From the NCBI GenBank assembly GCA_016179685.1, contig JACPCR010000063.1:34353-98352 (forward strand): a stretch of DNA of 64,000 nt, given 5' to 3'. The DNA is from Planctomycetota bacterium (GTDB lineage Bacteria; Planctomycetota; PUPC01; JACPCR01). The notes below the pieces were generated by a model that searched no databases, was not told the DNA's origin, and saw only the letters and a list, made by a program, of their open reading frames with translations. The translations under genes and the position numbers were made by a program. Each line of letters begins with the position of its first letter. Within the stretch, counting starts at the first letter, position 1. Shown here in pieces: positions 7,911-16,813 of the stretch.

Positions 7911-10193
7911 ATTCGAAGCGTCCGCTTCGCCGTTCCTCCGCGGCGAGGCCGCGGGAGCATGATCGCCGCCGTTGACGAGTGTATGAATGGCGAGAAGAAG
8001 GTAGGGTAGGCCGTCTCGGCCGGATTCGGACAGACGCTGGCGGCACTCCTCGAGGACGGCGTGGCGGGGCTCGCCGATTTGCCGGACCTGGGGGTGCAGG
8101 AGCAGGGCCAGCAAAGCGGCCTGGCCGCGTTCCGTATTCTCCCGCGCGAAGGCCTGAGCACACTCGCCGGCAAGCTGGGCCAGGTCGTCATTCGGCCGGC
8201 CGGAGGCAGCTTCCCTCTCCTGTGCGAAGGAAGAAAGCACCTGCGAGAGCGATGTGCCGCGGTCCGACCGCGCCCGCCGCCACAGACGCACAAAGGCCTC
8301 TTCGGGCCCGACGGTGCGGGCGACCGCGAGGGCGATCTCCATCCGGAGTTTCGGATCACCGGCCCGGGCGAGGAAGGCCAGGATGTCCGGCACGGCCTCC
8401 CGGGCCCCGAGGCTGCCGAGGGCTGCCACATAGGCGATGCGCAGTCCATCATCGGCCTCGGTCCGCAACCGCTCGATCAAAGAGTGGGCGCTGGCCGCGT
8501 CTCCCAGCGTCCCGAGCGCCCGGGCGCTCCGCGCTCTCAAGAGCGGGTATCCGGAGGTCAGGGTCTCTCGTAGGGGCTCGATCGCGCGGGGATCGCCGAT
8601 CCGGCCGAGCGCCCACGCGGCCGCGAGGCTGAGGTCGGGCTCCTGTCCCCGGAGAACATCAACGAGGGCCGAGATGAGACGGTCGTCGGGCCGGGTATGA
8701 GCGATGGCGATGATCGCCTCGTATCGGACGTTGAAGCTGGGATCGGAAAGGGCTTCGAGCAGCTCGTCCACGTTGAGGGGGCTTCTGGCCTGGCCCATGA
8801 GCTCGGTCACCTCGACGCGTTGCTCCTCGTCGGTGGCGAAGGAGAAGCGGATGAGCGACTCGACGGCCATGAAGGGATTGCCTTGCAGGAAAAGGCCGGC
8901 GAAGGCGCCGGGACTGATGCGGCCGTCGCCGCGGACCGATCGCAGCAAGAAGAGGCCAGCGAGGAGCAGGAAGAGGCTGGACGCGAAGAGCGGGGTATAG
9001 GAGTCGAGAGTGAGGAAGGCGAGCCGCCCAGCCACTGGGCCGGACCTGTCCAGGGCGTATCCAGCGAGGAGGGGTCCGATTCCGCCCGTGAGGCCCATCC
9101 AGGCGTAATAGAAGGGCATGTATTCGGTCCGCTTCTCAGAGGGCACGACGCTGACATAGAGCAGCCGGCTGCAGGCGACGGACCATGCGGAGCCGGCGAC
9201 GCCGCTGAAGACGGCGAGGGTCATGGCCGCGGTGGCGCTCCAGGCGTCATGGCGGGGGACGAAGAGCCAGGCCAGTGGTATCAGAGGCATCAGGGCCAGC
9301 CCGAACAACAGGACGGGCCGGCTTCCATAGCGGTCCGAGGCCCAGCCCCAAAGATAGCTCGAGAAAAGCCCTCCGAGCATGGCCCAGACCTGGAGGAGGA
9401 TGACGTCGCCGGAGCTGAGGCCGATCTGGTTCTTGGCGTAAAGGGGGACGAAGGAAAGGATGCCTGAAGAGAGCGTGATCAGCCCCAGACCCGCGAGGTA
9501 AAGGAGGAAGTTCCTGTCCCGAGGTACCCGAAGGCCCCGGGCCGATGCGGGGTCGCCGGCGGCGGCGGGGATCGGCGACCCGCCGGGCAGGAAGGAGGCG
9601 CACCAGACGGAAAGGAATCCGAAGAAGAGGCCAGCCGTGATCAGCCACGTGAAGCGTTCCAGTTCGGAAGAAGCGCCAATCACCCGGCTGGCCACGAGGG
9701 TCGTGGCGGCCCCGCAAAGGGTGCTGATGATGGTCGTGGTGGCCGTGAATTTTCCCCGGATGGATTGGGGAACGAACTCGTGAAGCCAGGAGACGTAAGC
9801 GGTCTCGGCGATGGCGCGGCACACGGCGAAGGCGGCGAGGAGGGCGGTGACGTAGCCGAAGGCTGCCGCGGGGCCGAACTGGTGCAGCACCCAGGGGATC
9901 AGGACGGCGAAGGCCATGATGCATTTCCGGGTGCCCCAGAAGGTGAGGTAGGTTCGTTTCAAGCCCCACCGGGCCACCGAGGAAGCAATGAAGGGGGCCA
10001 GAAGCCCGCAGAAAGGGAACAGGGAAAGGAGGAAGCCGATCTGGGTCTTCTCGAGCCCCACTTCGTTCAGGAAGAGGATGAAAACTGCCCCAGAAAAGGT
10101 GAGCTGGCAGAATACGTTGTTGGCCGCGTCGCCCGCATAAGCCCAGCGAAGGGCATGGACCTTTTCGGCCGTGGTCGGTGTGGTGGTGTTCAA
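7899..10193 (-). CDS. MFS transporter fused to C-terminal HEAT repeats
   Basis: From the TTG at 10193 the product is 764 residues. The first 430 or so residues form about 12 hydrophobic segments of a Major Facilitator transporter, with loop motifs such as ARWGLKRTYLTFWG and WASDRYGSRPVLL between helices. The last 270 residues are soluble and contain HEAT/PBS-lyase-like repeats, for example AAAWALGRIGDPRAIEPL and ARSARALGTLGDAASAHSL, at roughly residues 480-630. The transported substrate is unknown. The start is unsure: the frame is open up to 10379 inside the upstream gene; the TTG 11 bp after the upstream stop is the first plausible position, and an out-of-frame ATGA overlap sits at 10204-10207. 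It probably shares a transcript with the glycosidase gene upstream. Confidence 0.8.
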   Translation of the reverse strand: MNTTTPTTAEKVHALRWAYAGDAANNVFCQLTFSGAVFILFLNEVGLEKTQIGFLLSLFPFCGLLAPFIASSVARWGLKRTYLTFWGTRKCIMAFAVLIPWVLHQFGPAAAFGYVTALLAAFAVCRAIAETAYVSWLHEFVPQSIRGKFTATTTIISTLCGAATTLVASRVIGASSELERFTWLITAGLFFGFLSVWCASFLPGGSPIPAAAGDPASARGLRVPRDRNFLLYLAGLGLITLSSGILSFVPLYAKNQIGLSSGDVILLQVWAMLGGLFSSYLWGWASDRYGSRPVLLFGLALMPLIPLAWLFVPRHDAWSATAAMTLAVFSGVAGSAWSVACSRLLYVSVVPSEKRTEYMPFYYAWMGLTGGIGPLLAGYALDRSGPVAGRLAFLTLDSYTPLFASSLFLLLAGLFLLRSVRGDGRISPGAFAGLFLQGNPFMAVESLIRFSFATDEEQRVEVTELMGQARSPLNVDELLEALSDPSFNVRYEAIIAIAHTRPDDRLISALVDVLRGQEPDLSLAAAWALGRIGDPRAIEPLRETLTSGYPLLRARSARALGTLGDAASAHSLIERLRTEADDGLRIAYVAALGSLGAREAVPDILAFLARAGDPKLRMEIALAVARTVGPEEAFVRLWRRARSDRGTSLSQVLSSFAQEREAASGRPNDDLAQLAGECAQAFARENTERGQAALLALLLHPQVRQIGEPRHAVLEECRQRLSESGRDGLPYLLLAIHTLVNGGDHAPAASPRRNGEADASNRKN

Positions 10194-10203
10194 GGCAGAT
10201 GCT

Positions 10204-12033
10204 TCATGATCCGTCGATCCGGATGCCCGGCCCCTCGCGCTGAGCCCAGACTTCCCGGTTGCCCATCCGTTCGGCGATCTCGTCCGAGCGGCCCAGGCGG
10301 CGGGGAAACCATCCCCCCGTGTTGAAGAGGCAAAGGCCGTCCGCCCCCTGGCGGTAACGCGCCAGGGCCGCTTCATCATACTCGATGGGGTCGAGCCCGC
10401 TGTTCACGCGAGGTTGCTCCTCCAGCTCCTCGCCCGGCAGGGGGTCCTCGTCCGGCTTCTCCTCCTGACGCCACTCGGGGTCGTCCCGGTAGCCGCCCGG
10501 AGTCCGTATCGAGGTGTTCTCCTGGACGGCGTAGTAAGGTATGTCAAAGCGCTTGGCCAAGCGCAGATGGGGCTCGTGCTCCCACGCCTGCACGCAGATG
10601 AAATCGAGGTCGCCGGAAGCCAGCCAGGCCTCCAGATCGATGCGCTGCTCCAGCAGATTCCGATGAGCATGGTAGCCATCGACGACGCAGGCGCTCAGTG
10701 CCAGGCTTCGGCTTCTCTCCTTCTCCACGCGGTCCAAGGCCTGGCGGATTTCATGGACGAGGCCCGTGGCCACTTCGAAAGAATGATGCGCCGGGATGAC
10801 CGGCGGCCAGCGGGTGAAGTCCAGATTGATCCCGTCCAGATCGTAAAGCGACGCCAGCTCCACGAGGAGGTCCGATGCGAACTGCCGCGCCCCGGGAAGG
10901 CCGTAGTCGAGGCCGGCCGACCGGTTCGGCGGGTAGCGCAGCTCGGGATGCTCGCGCCAGAATCGGCCGTTGAAGAAGGCCTCCATGCCGTTCCCGAAGA
11001 TGCCGCCGTTCCGGAAGAACAGGTTCATCCGGAGCGAGGCATGAAGCTCCAGACCCGCTTCACGGGCGAGGCGGCTCATGACTCGGAAGCCCTCCTCGCC
11101 GTGCCGGACCGCCCATTGGATGTAATCGTGGGCCCGGCGGTCGCCAAGCCGCAGCAGCTTCCATTCCTCGTCCGTCACTCCCTCTCCGAGGAGCGAGGTG
11201 ACTCGGCTCGGCCAGCTCGCCACCCCGGTTGCCGGCGTCTGGAAGAAGAGCCTCTTCACGTCGCTGTCCCGGTACTGCTGCACGAAACGGGCGTCAATCC
11301 CTTTGCCAGGCTCGCCCGCGAACCAGTAGTGGCTGAAGCCGTCATCAACGACGATGACTCCGTGTGCCGCCGAGTTGGCGGCGTGCGCCTGAACCTCGTC
11401 CGCCTGCTCGCCGCTGAGCCGGACGAGGCGGATGGAGGACAAAGAGGCCCGGATGAGGCCCCAGGGGAAAGACACGTAGGTCCCGTAAGGAACGCGGAGT
11501 CGGAGGGCGCGGCCGTCGAGGCGGGCGCATTTCCAGAAGCACGTCGCCTCGAAGCCCAGGCCGCCCATGGTCCGGCCATGGCGCGTGCCCCGCTCCACCC
11601 CTCGGAAGACGAAAGCGGGGTCCGTGTCCAGGGCCACGTCGACGCCTCCGCTGAAGGCGATGCCTTTCCCCGTCCGCGCCTCCACCCAGGGAAAACCGAA
11701 TTCGATCGCATACCAGCCGGGCAAGTCCAGCCCCAGTTCGAGGTCCGGTGGAACGGCCGAGTCCGGGCGCTCCTTGTCCCGGTCATCCACCCAGAGCAAT
11801 CGGCCGGTTTCGCCGTTCTCGAGCCGATAGGGCCGAAGTCGCCACTTCCCGCGGGTGGGGCTCAGGCTGGACCGGTCCCCGCGAGCCACCTCGGCCATGT
11901 CCCGGAGCAGGATGACGTCGCCCGGCGTCAAGTGTGCCCGCCGGGCCTCGGCCAGTGAATGGAATGAGCGGCCCCCCGCAATCGGATTCCCACGGGTCGT
12001 TTTTCCGGAAACGTGGCTTTTTTCAGGGTCCAT
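10204..12033 (-). CDS. Family-10-like glycosyl hydrolase (GHL10-type TIM barrel)
   Basis: This is a 609-residue protein. The C-terminal half has the features of a TIM-barrel glycoside-hydrolase-like domain: DLDGINLDFTRWPP (a barrel strand bearing acidic residues), ASLRMNLFFRNGG and DFICVQAWEHEPHLR, followed by a WFPRRLGRSDE terminal segment. The N-terminal 250 residues form a beta-rich accessory region with a YAIEFGFPWVEARTGKG segment. There is no evident signal peptide. The start ATG at 12033 is preceded by GAGG four bases upstream. The MFS-HEAT gene follows after 10 bp, so uptake of a sugar product is a plausible partner role (inference). The substrate is unknown; assignment to a numbered GH family would need a profile search. 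Confidence 0.75.
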   Translation of the reverse strand: MDPEKSHVSGKTTRGNPIAGGRSFHSLAEARRAHLTPGDVILLRDMAEVARGDRSSLSPTRGKWRLRPYRLENGETGRLLWVDDRDKERPDSAVPPDLELGLDLPGWYAIEFGFPWVEARTGKGIAFSGGVDVALDTDPAFVFRGVERGTRHGRTMGGLGFEATCFWKCARLDGRALRLRVPYGTYVSFPWGLIRASLSSIRLVRLSGEQADEVQAHAANSAAHGVIVVDDGFSHYWFAGEPGKGIDARFVQQYRDSDVKRLFFQTPATGVASWPSRVTSLLGEGVTDEEWKLLRLGDRRAHDYIQWAVRHGEEGFRVMSRLAREAGLELHASLRMNLFFRNGGIFGNGMEAFFNGRFWREHPELRYPPNRSAGLDYGLPGARQFASDLLVELASLYDLDGINLDFTRWPPVIPAHHSFEVATGLVHEIRQALDRVEKERSRSLALSACVVDGYHAHRNLLEQRIDLEAWLASGDLDFICVQAWEHEPHLRLAKRFDIPYYAVQENTSIRTPGGYRDDPEWRQEEKPDEDPLPGEELEEQPRVNSGLDPIEYDEAALARYRQGADGLCLFNTGGWFPRRLGRSDEIAERMGNREVWAQREGPGIRIDGS

Positions 12034-12041
12034 GATTCCTC

Positions 12042-12077
12042 ATTATGTTGCAGAAAGTCCGCTTCCTGCAACATAAT
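12042..12077. promoter_or_regulatory. Perfect 12-bp inverted repeat between divergent genes
   Basis: ATTATGTTGCAG at 12042-12053 is exactly complementary to CTGCAACATAAT at 12066-12077, with a 12-base loop. It occupies most of the 51 bp between the divergent starts at 12033 and 12085. It is therefore a candidate operator or 5' leader hairpin for one or both genes. Its loop (AAAGTCCGCTTC) resembles the inner part of the other palindromes here. Confidence 0.6.
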
Positions 12078-12084
12078 CCTGGAC

Positions 12085-12915
12085 ATGGTGAATTTCGTCG
12101 TTGCCTTGCCTTGTGAAGCTCGACCTCTCGTCGCTCATTACCGGCTTCAGGCCATACGGGGCGCAGAACCCTTCATGGCTTATGAGGGCGAAGGCATGGC
12201 CCTGATCGTATCCGGGATCGGCAAGGTCGCGGCCGCCGCCGCCACGGCCTTCCTCCACGCCATCACCGGGAAGGGCGGCGACCGCGGCTGGATCAATGCC
12301 GGACTGGCTGGCCACGCATCCCACCCCGCAGGCTACGGGGTCCTCGCCCATAAGATCACCGACCATTCGACCGGCGAAAGCTGGTATCCCCAAAGAAGGC
12401 TCGACCTGCCGTGTGATACCGGAGAGGTGCTCACCGTCGGCCGGCCGGAGAAGGATTTCCAGGGTTCCTGGGTCTATGAGATGGAAGCCTCGGGCTTCTA
12501 TGCCACCGCATGCCGATTCTCGACGTCCGAGTTGGTGCATTGCTACAAGGTCATTTCCGATAATCCGGATGTTCCCGCCGCTCAGCTCACCCCTTCTGGG
12601 GTCGAGAAACTCATGCAGGAACACCTCGGGGTGCTGGATGCCCTGGTGAACGGGGTCGCGTCACAGGTGCAGGAACTGGCCAGCCGGGAAGCCGATCCGC
12701 CGGAGATGGAGAGATATCTGAGCCGGTGGCGCTTCACTGTCACGCAGTGTCATCAGCTTCGCCGGCTTCTCAGACGCTGGCGCACCCTGTCCCCCGGCCG
12801 GCCGGCATGGCCAGATGGCCTGGAAAAGTTGACCCGCGCCAGGGACGTCCTGGCCTGCCTCAAGGCTCGCATCGATTCGGATTCGTCCGCCGGTCGCGTT
12901 CCCACTGAAGGCTGA
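12085..12915 (+). CDS. MTA/SAH-nucleosidase-like phosphorylase (paired with spl)
   Basis: This is a 276-residue protein with the purine/uridine phosphorylase fold seen in 5'-methylthioadenosine/S-adenosylhomocysteine nucleosidases and futalosine hydrolases. The features are MALIVSGIGKVAAAAATAFL, a WINAGLAGHA strand, VYEMEASGFYATACRF (the conserved Met-Glu substrate-binding element) and LVHCYKVISDNPD, where the last Asp is the usual catalytic acid. Start ATG 12085 yields a normal N-terminus (MVNFVVALPCEARPL). Family members cleave the N-glycosidic bond of adenosine-type nucleosides. The gene is separated by only 8 bp from the spore photoproduct lyase gene, which argues for a functional link to radical-SAM chemistry, for instance removal of 5'-deoxyadenosine or a photoproduct nucleoside (inference). 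Confidence 0.8.
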   Translation: MVNFVVALPCEARPLVAHYRLQAIRGAEPFMAYEGEGMALIVSGIGKVAAAAATAFLHAITGKGGDRGWINAGLAGHASHPAGYGVLAHKITDHSTGESWYPQRRLDLPCDTGEVLTVGRPEKDFQGSWVYEMEASGFYATACRFSTSELVHCYKVISDNPDVPAAQLTPSGVEKLMQEHLGVLDALVNGVASQVQELASREADPPEMERYLSRWRFTVTQCHQLRRLLRRWRTLSPGRPAWPDGLEKLTRARDVLACLKARIDSDSSAGRVPTEG

Positions 12916-12923
12916 ACGTCAGC

Positions 12924-13922
12924 ATGATCCACACACTGTACGTCGAAGAGGAAGTGGCCGAACACCCGCGGACACGGGAGGTCTGCGAACGCTTCCCCCG
13001 GGCGGTCCGAATCCTCTGCCGGCGCTACGGCGAGATTTTCAACCGCAAAGCCCAGAACTTCCGCCTTCAGAAACGAAATCCCGCCCTCATTCTCGCCCGG
13101 AAGCATGGCCGGCTGGTCCTGGAGACCCCGCCAGGTTACGGCCTGGGAGACCACCGGCATTTCTATTTTTCGCACATGTTGAACTGCCTCTATGACTGCC
13201 GCTATTGCTTTCTCCAGGGGATGTACCGGTCGGCCCACTACGTGTTGTTTGTCAACTATGAGGATTTCCGGTCCGCCATCGAAGCGAAGATCAGCGGGTT
13301 TTGTGGCGAAACTTGCTTTTTCTATTCGGGATATGACTGCGATAGCCTGGCTTTCGAGCCTGTGACTCGTTTTGCTGAAAATTTCCTGCCGTTCTTCGCT
13401 GGGCATCCGGAGGCCTGGACCGAATTTCGGACAAAAAGCACCCAGATCCAGGTTCTCCTGGAGAGGAAGGTTATACCGAATTGCGTCGTGGCGTTCAGCT
13501 TCACACCCCTTGGGATCAGCGAGACGCTGGAACACCGTGTCCCGCCCATCGAAAAGCGGCTGAAAGCTATGAAGGAACTCCAGGAACGCGGCTGGAAATT
13601 GGGCCTGCGGTTCGACCCGCTCATCTACCAACCGGACTTTCGTGCCCACTATGAGCGCCTGTACAGCGATGTTTTCCGTGTCCTCCGGCCAGAAGGTCTT
13701 CACTCGGTCAGTCTGGGCCCCTTCCGACTGCCCAAGTCTCTTTACGAAAACATGTATCGGCTGTACCCGGACGAAAAACTTTTCGCGATTTCGCTCGAGG
13801 AGCGGAAAGGCGTCCTTTCCTATCCCCGCGGGCTGGAAGAGGAGGTGACTGCCTTCTGCACCCGGGAGCTGTTGCGGCATATCCCAGGGGACATTTTGTT
13901 TCCGTGCCATGTCCCGGCGTAA
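12924..13922 (+). CDS. splB: Spore photoproduct lyase-like radical SAM DNA repair enzyme
   Basis: This is a 332-residue protein. The radical SAM cluster motif is NCLYDCRYCFLQ (CxxxCxxC, around residues 81-88), in the arrangement typical of spore photoproduct lyase, which reverses the 5-thyminyl-5,6-dihydrothymine lesion. Further family features are FSHMLNCLYDC, YSGYDCDSLAFEP and WTEFRTKSTQIQ. The upstream neighbour is the nucleosidase-like gene. The organism shows no other sign of sporulation in this window, so the enzyme may serve UV repair in vegetative or dormant cells, as SPL homologues do in some non-sporulating bacteria. G+C content looks lower than in flanking genes. The symbol reflects family resemblance. 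Confidence 0.85.
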   Translation: MIHTLYVEEEVAEHPRTREVCERFPRAVRILCRRYGEIFNRKAQNFRLQKRNPALILARKHGRLVLETPPGYGLGDHRHFYFSHMLNCLYDCRYCFLQGMYRSAHYVLFVNYEDFRSAIEAKISGFCGETCFFYSGYDCDSLAFEPVTRFAENFLPFFAGHPEAWTEFRTKSTQIQVLLERKVIPNCVVAFSFTPLGISETLEHRVPPIEKRLKAMKELQERGWKLGLRFDPLIYQPDFRAHYERLYSDVFRVLRPEGLHSVSLGPFRLPKSLYENMYRLYPDEKLFAISLEERKGVLSYPRGLEEEVTAFCTRELLRHIPGDILFPCHVPA

Positions 13923-14032
13923 AGATTTCCTTAATCACGCTCCCAATGTCCCTCCCAAACTTATCCCTGCGAGAGGTTCGGGAGGGCACGTCCGGGAGAA
14001 TCCGCGTGAGCGTCTCCGCCCCGGACATGCCT

Positions 14033-14070
14033 AAAAGAAACAGCCTGGGGCCTTTTTCGGCTCCAGGCTG
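14033..14070 (-). terminator. Rho-independent terminator of the prepilin operon
   Basis: CAGCCTGGGGCC (14041-14052) pairs with GGCTCCAGGCTG (14059-14070), with one G-T pair and a 6-base loop. Read on the minus strand it is followed by TTTCTTTT (14033-14040), a classical U-tract. It lies about 60 bp after the stop of the first prepilin gene and also between convergent transcripts. Confidence 0.75.
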
Positions 14071-14130
14071 TTCGTGTCTTCCGTGCTGTTTTCTGCCTAC
14101 GACTCGGAGAAGGGAACGGCGCGCCGTTTA

Positions 14131-15408
14131 TTAAGGATAGTGGCTCAGGTACGTGGTGTTCATCACCTGGCCGCCGGTCCCCCCCAGCAGCGAGTCGTAG
14201 CCTCCGGCGCCGTCCTGGAGGCGCCAATGGAAGTTCCAATTCCCGTGCCAGTCGCTGCCGGACCAGAAGAGAAACTGCATCGGATAAGAATCGGAAACAT
14301 CTCCAATATTCTTGTTATAGACAAATGCTTGCCCGTTGCCCGGAGGACCCAAGACCGTGAAGCTGGTCGGATCATTGGCCCCCTGGCCCATGACGCCAAT
14401 GCCCAGCTCGCCGGACTCGTGTCCGTAACGGTCCTGATGTATTCCAAACTCGTACACCCCGGTCTTGGGGAACTTGCAGACGCCGTCCCAGCGCCAGCAG
14501 AAGGTGAGCGGCCAGCGCTGGCCCCAGCCACCCCAGTTCCAGCCCTGCGAATCGCTGTGGCTGATGTTCCAGTCCGAGCCGCCCGCGGGGAGCTGGTTGA
14601 GCACGTAGAGCCACTTGCCGTCGCCGCCCATCTGGGTCGTCCAAACGGTCTCATAGTCCGGGGTCTTCAGCTTGGACTCCGCGACGCCCTTGATGTTGCC
14701 GGGGCCACCCTGATGCCACGCCCTGGCCTTCAGCCCAGGTATGGATGGGCCCGCATAGCCCAGGGTCGCATGCAGATCGGCGAACACGTAATGACCCTCG
14801 ATGGTCTCGACGCCCCCCAGCGTCCTGCCGGACGGATGGCGCTTGCCCGCCTCCTTCACGGCGAGAATCTGGTCCGCCGTCATCCCCACCTGAACGATAC
14901 TACCTCCCGAAAGGGAAGCTGGCTGGACCGAAGGTTTCGGTGGCGACACCGCTCCAATGTGGCTCATGATGTTGCCGCCCGCGAAAGTCGACGTCACCAC
15001 GTAGGACTGGGGAATTCCATGCCGGTTGATGTTCGGCTTCGGATCGGTCGGGCAGCGCACGTCCTTGATCCTCGAGGCATAAAGCTCGGACTGGTTCGGC
15101 GGGTTCGTGTTCGGGTCGTACCAGCCCGCCGCCTCGCCGTAATAGCCCTGCTCGGTATTCAGCTTGTAACCCAGCTCCTTGACGAACGCGTCACGGTCCG
15201 GGTTCGTCCAGCCGTCCCAACTCGGCGCGTACGAGGCGATGGTGGCCGCGATGGCCTTGGCCCGGGCCATGCAGTTGGCCGCCATGGCCGTGGCCTGAGC
15301 CCGCTGGAGGGCCGGCACGATTAGAGCCGCCAGGATGGAAATGATGGTGATGACCACCATCAGTTCGATCAGCGTAAAACCTTTCGGTAAGCGGATGCGG
15401 TGCTTCAT
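14131..15408 (-). CDS. Type II secretion/type IV-style prepilin with long C-terminal domain (paralogue 1)
   Basis: This 425-residue protein starts with a class III signal: a short basic leader, then the cleavage motif KGFTLIELMVVITIISILAA with Glu at +5 of the mature protein. A CxxD-containing head follows (WDGWTNPDRDAF, then DVRCPTDPKPNINRHG). A segment HPSGRTLGGVETIEGHYVFA recalls the DG-type motif of prepilin-like proteins (HxnYxFAD). The last 170 residues form an extra beta-rich domain (DYETVWTTQMGGDGKWLYVL ... SGSDWHGNWNFHW) of PA14-like appearance, not present in ordinary pseudopilins. A strong ribosome binding site (AGGAGGG) precedes the ATG. It is the last gene of an operon with the second prepilin and the HEAT lipoprotein. 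Confidence 0.85.
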   Translation of the reverse strand: MKHRIRLPKGFTLIELMVVITIISILAALIVPALQRAQATAMAANCMARAKAIAATIASYAPSWDGWTNPDRDAFVKELGYKLNTEQGYYGEAAGWYDPNTNPPNQSELYASRIKDVRCPTDPKPNINRHGIPQSYVVTSTFAGGNIMSHIGAVSPPKPSVQPASLSGGSIVQVGMTADQILAVKEAGKRHPSGRTLGGVETIEGHYVFADLHATLGYAGPSIPGLKARAWHQGGPGNIKGVAESKLKTPDYETVWTTQMGGDGKWLYVLNQLPAGGSDWNISHSDSQGWNWGGWGQRWPLTFCWRWDGVCKFPKTGVYEFGIHQDRYGHESGELGIGVMGQGANDPTSFTVLGPPGNGQAFVYNKNIGDVSDSYPMQFLFWSGSDWHGNWNFHWRLQDGAGGYDSLLGGTGGQVMNTTYLSHYP

Positions 15409-15490
15409 GGCCTGCCCTCCTAAAGGTAAGAAAAATTACAGCAGCGGTTTAATAAACGGCGAAGGAAAGTGCTACGCACTTGCCCCCCGT

Positions 15491-16765
15491 TTATGGATAG
15501 TGGCTCAGGTACGTGGTGTTTATGACCTGGCCGCCGGTCCCTCCCAGGATCGAGTCGTAGTTGCCGGCGCCGTCCTGCACGCGCCAGTTGTAGCTCCAGC
15601 CCCCGTGCCAATCACTGCCCGACCAGTACAGGAATTGCATCGGATATGATTCGCTGATGTCACTGATTTGTTTGAAATACGCCCATCCCTGGTTCGGGGG
15701 CCCAAAATACTGAAAATTAGTTGGATCTTTGGCCCCCTGACCCATCACGCCGACCCCCAGCTCGGAGAAATTATGTCCGTACCGATCGTCAGCAAGATTG
15801 AACTCATACCGGCCCGTCCTCGGAAAGTTCACCACCCCATCCCAACGCCAGCAGAAGTTGAGCGGCCAGCGCTGGCCCCACGAGGAGCCCCAGTTCCAGC
15901 CCTGCGAATCGCTGTGGCTGATGTTCCAGTCCGAGCCGCCCGCGGGGAGCTGGTTGAGCACGTAGAGCCACTTGCCGTCGCCACCAAGCTGCGTCGTCCA
16001 AACGGTCTCATAATCCGGATTTTTCAACTTGGACTCCGCGACGCCCTTGATGTTGCTGGTGTTGCCCTGATGCCACGCCCTGGCCATCAGTCCAGGGATC
16101 GTAGGCCCCGAGTAACCGAGGGTTGCATGGAGATCGGCGAACACGTAATGACCCTCGATGGTCTCGACGCCGCCCAGCGTTCGTCCCGACGGATGGCGTT
16201 TCCCCGATTCCTTCACGGCGAGGGTCTGGTCCGCCGTCAGCCCCACTTGGACGGCATTCGTCCCCGAAAGAGAGGCGGGCTGGACCTCGAGCTTGGATGG
16301 GGACACTGCGCCCAAGTGGCCCATGATGTTACCTCCAGCAAAAGTCGAAGTGACCTTATACGATGACGGAATCCCATGCCGATTGATCGTAGGCTTCGGG
16401 TCCACGGGGCAGCGGATATCCTTGATCCTCGAGGCGTAAAGCTCGGACTGGTTCGGCGGGTTCGTGGCCGGATCGTACCAGCCCGCCGCCTCGCCGTAGT
16501 AGCCCTGCTCGCTGTTCAGCTTGTAGCCCAGCTCCTTGACGAACCCGTCAGCGTCCGGGTTCGTCCAGCCGTCCCACGTGGGGGCATAGGCTGCGATGGT
16601 CGCCGCGATCATCCGCGCCCGGGCCGAACAGTTGGCCGCCATGGCCGTGGCCTGAGCCCGCTGGAGGGCCGGCACGATCAAGGCCGCCAGGATGGAAATG
16701 ATGGTGATCACCACCATGAGTTCGATCAACGTGAACCCTTTGAACATTCTTGTCCGACACTTCAT
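15491..16765 (-). CDS. Type II secretion/type IV-style prepilin with long C-terminal domain (paralogue 2)
   Basis: This 424-residue paralogue of the preceding gene has the same plan: leader MKCRTRMFKG, prepilin N-terminus FTLIELMVVITIISILAALI, head domain with IRCPVDPKPTINRHG, then the C-terminal domain DYETVWTTQLGGDGKWL and YPMQFLYWSGSDWHGGW. Long stretches of DNA are near-identical to paralogue 1 (for example about 14520-14640 against 15895-16010), suggesting recent duplication or gene conversion. A ribosome binding site AGGAGGG lies 8 bases before the ATG. The gene lies 48 bp downstream of the HEAT lipoprotein gene and 82 bp upstream of paralogue 1. The mature protein is probably exported by a type II secretion/pilus-like prepilin peptidase system encoded elsewhere. 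Confidence 0.85.
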   Translation of the reverse strand: MKCRTRMFKGFTLIELMVVITIISILAALIVPALQRAQATAMAANCSARARMIAATIAAYAPTWDGWTNPDADGFVKELGYKLNSEQGYYGEAAGWYDPATNPPNQSELYASRIKDIRCPVDPKPTINRHGIPSSYKVTSTFAGGNIMGHLGAVSPSKLEVQPASLSGTNAVQVGLTADQTLAVKESGKRHPSGRTLGGVETIEGHYVFADLHATLGYSGPTIPGLMARAWHQGNTSNIKGVAESKLKNPDYETVWTTQLGGDGKWLYVLNQLPAGGSDWNISHSDSQGWNWGSSWGQRWPLNFCWRWDGVVNFPRTGRYEFNLADDRYGHNFSELGVGVMGQGAKDPTNFQYFGPPNQGWAYFKQISDISESYPMQFLYWSGSDWHGGWSYNWRVQDGAGNYDSILGGTGGQVINTTYLSHYP

Positions 16766-16813
16766 GGCTTACCCTCCTACAATAATTGCAAAAAAAATTT
16801 CAGAAGCCGTTTA

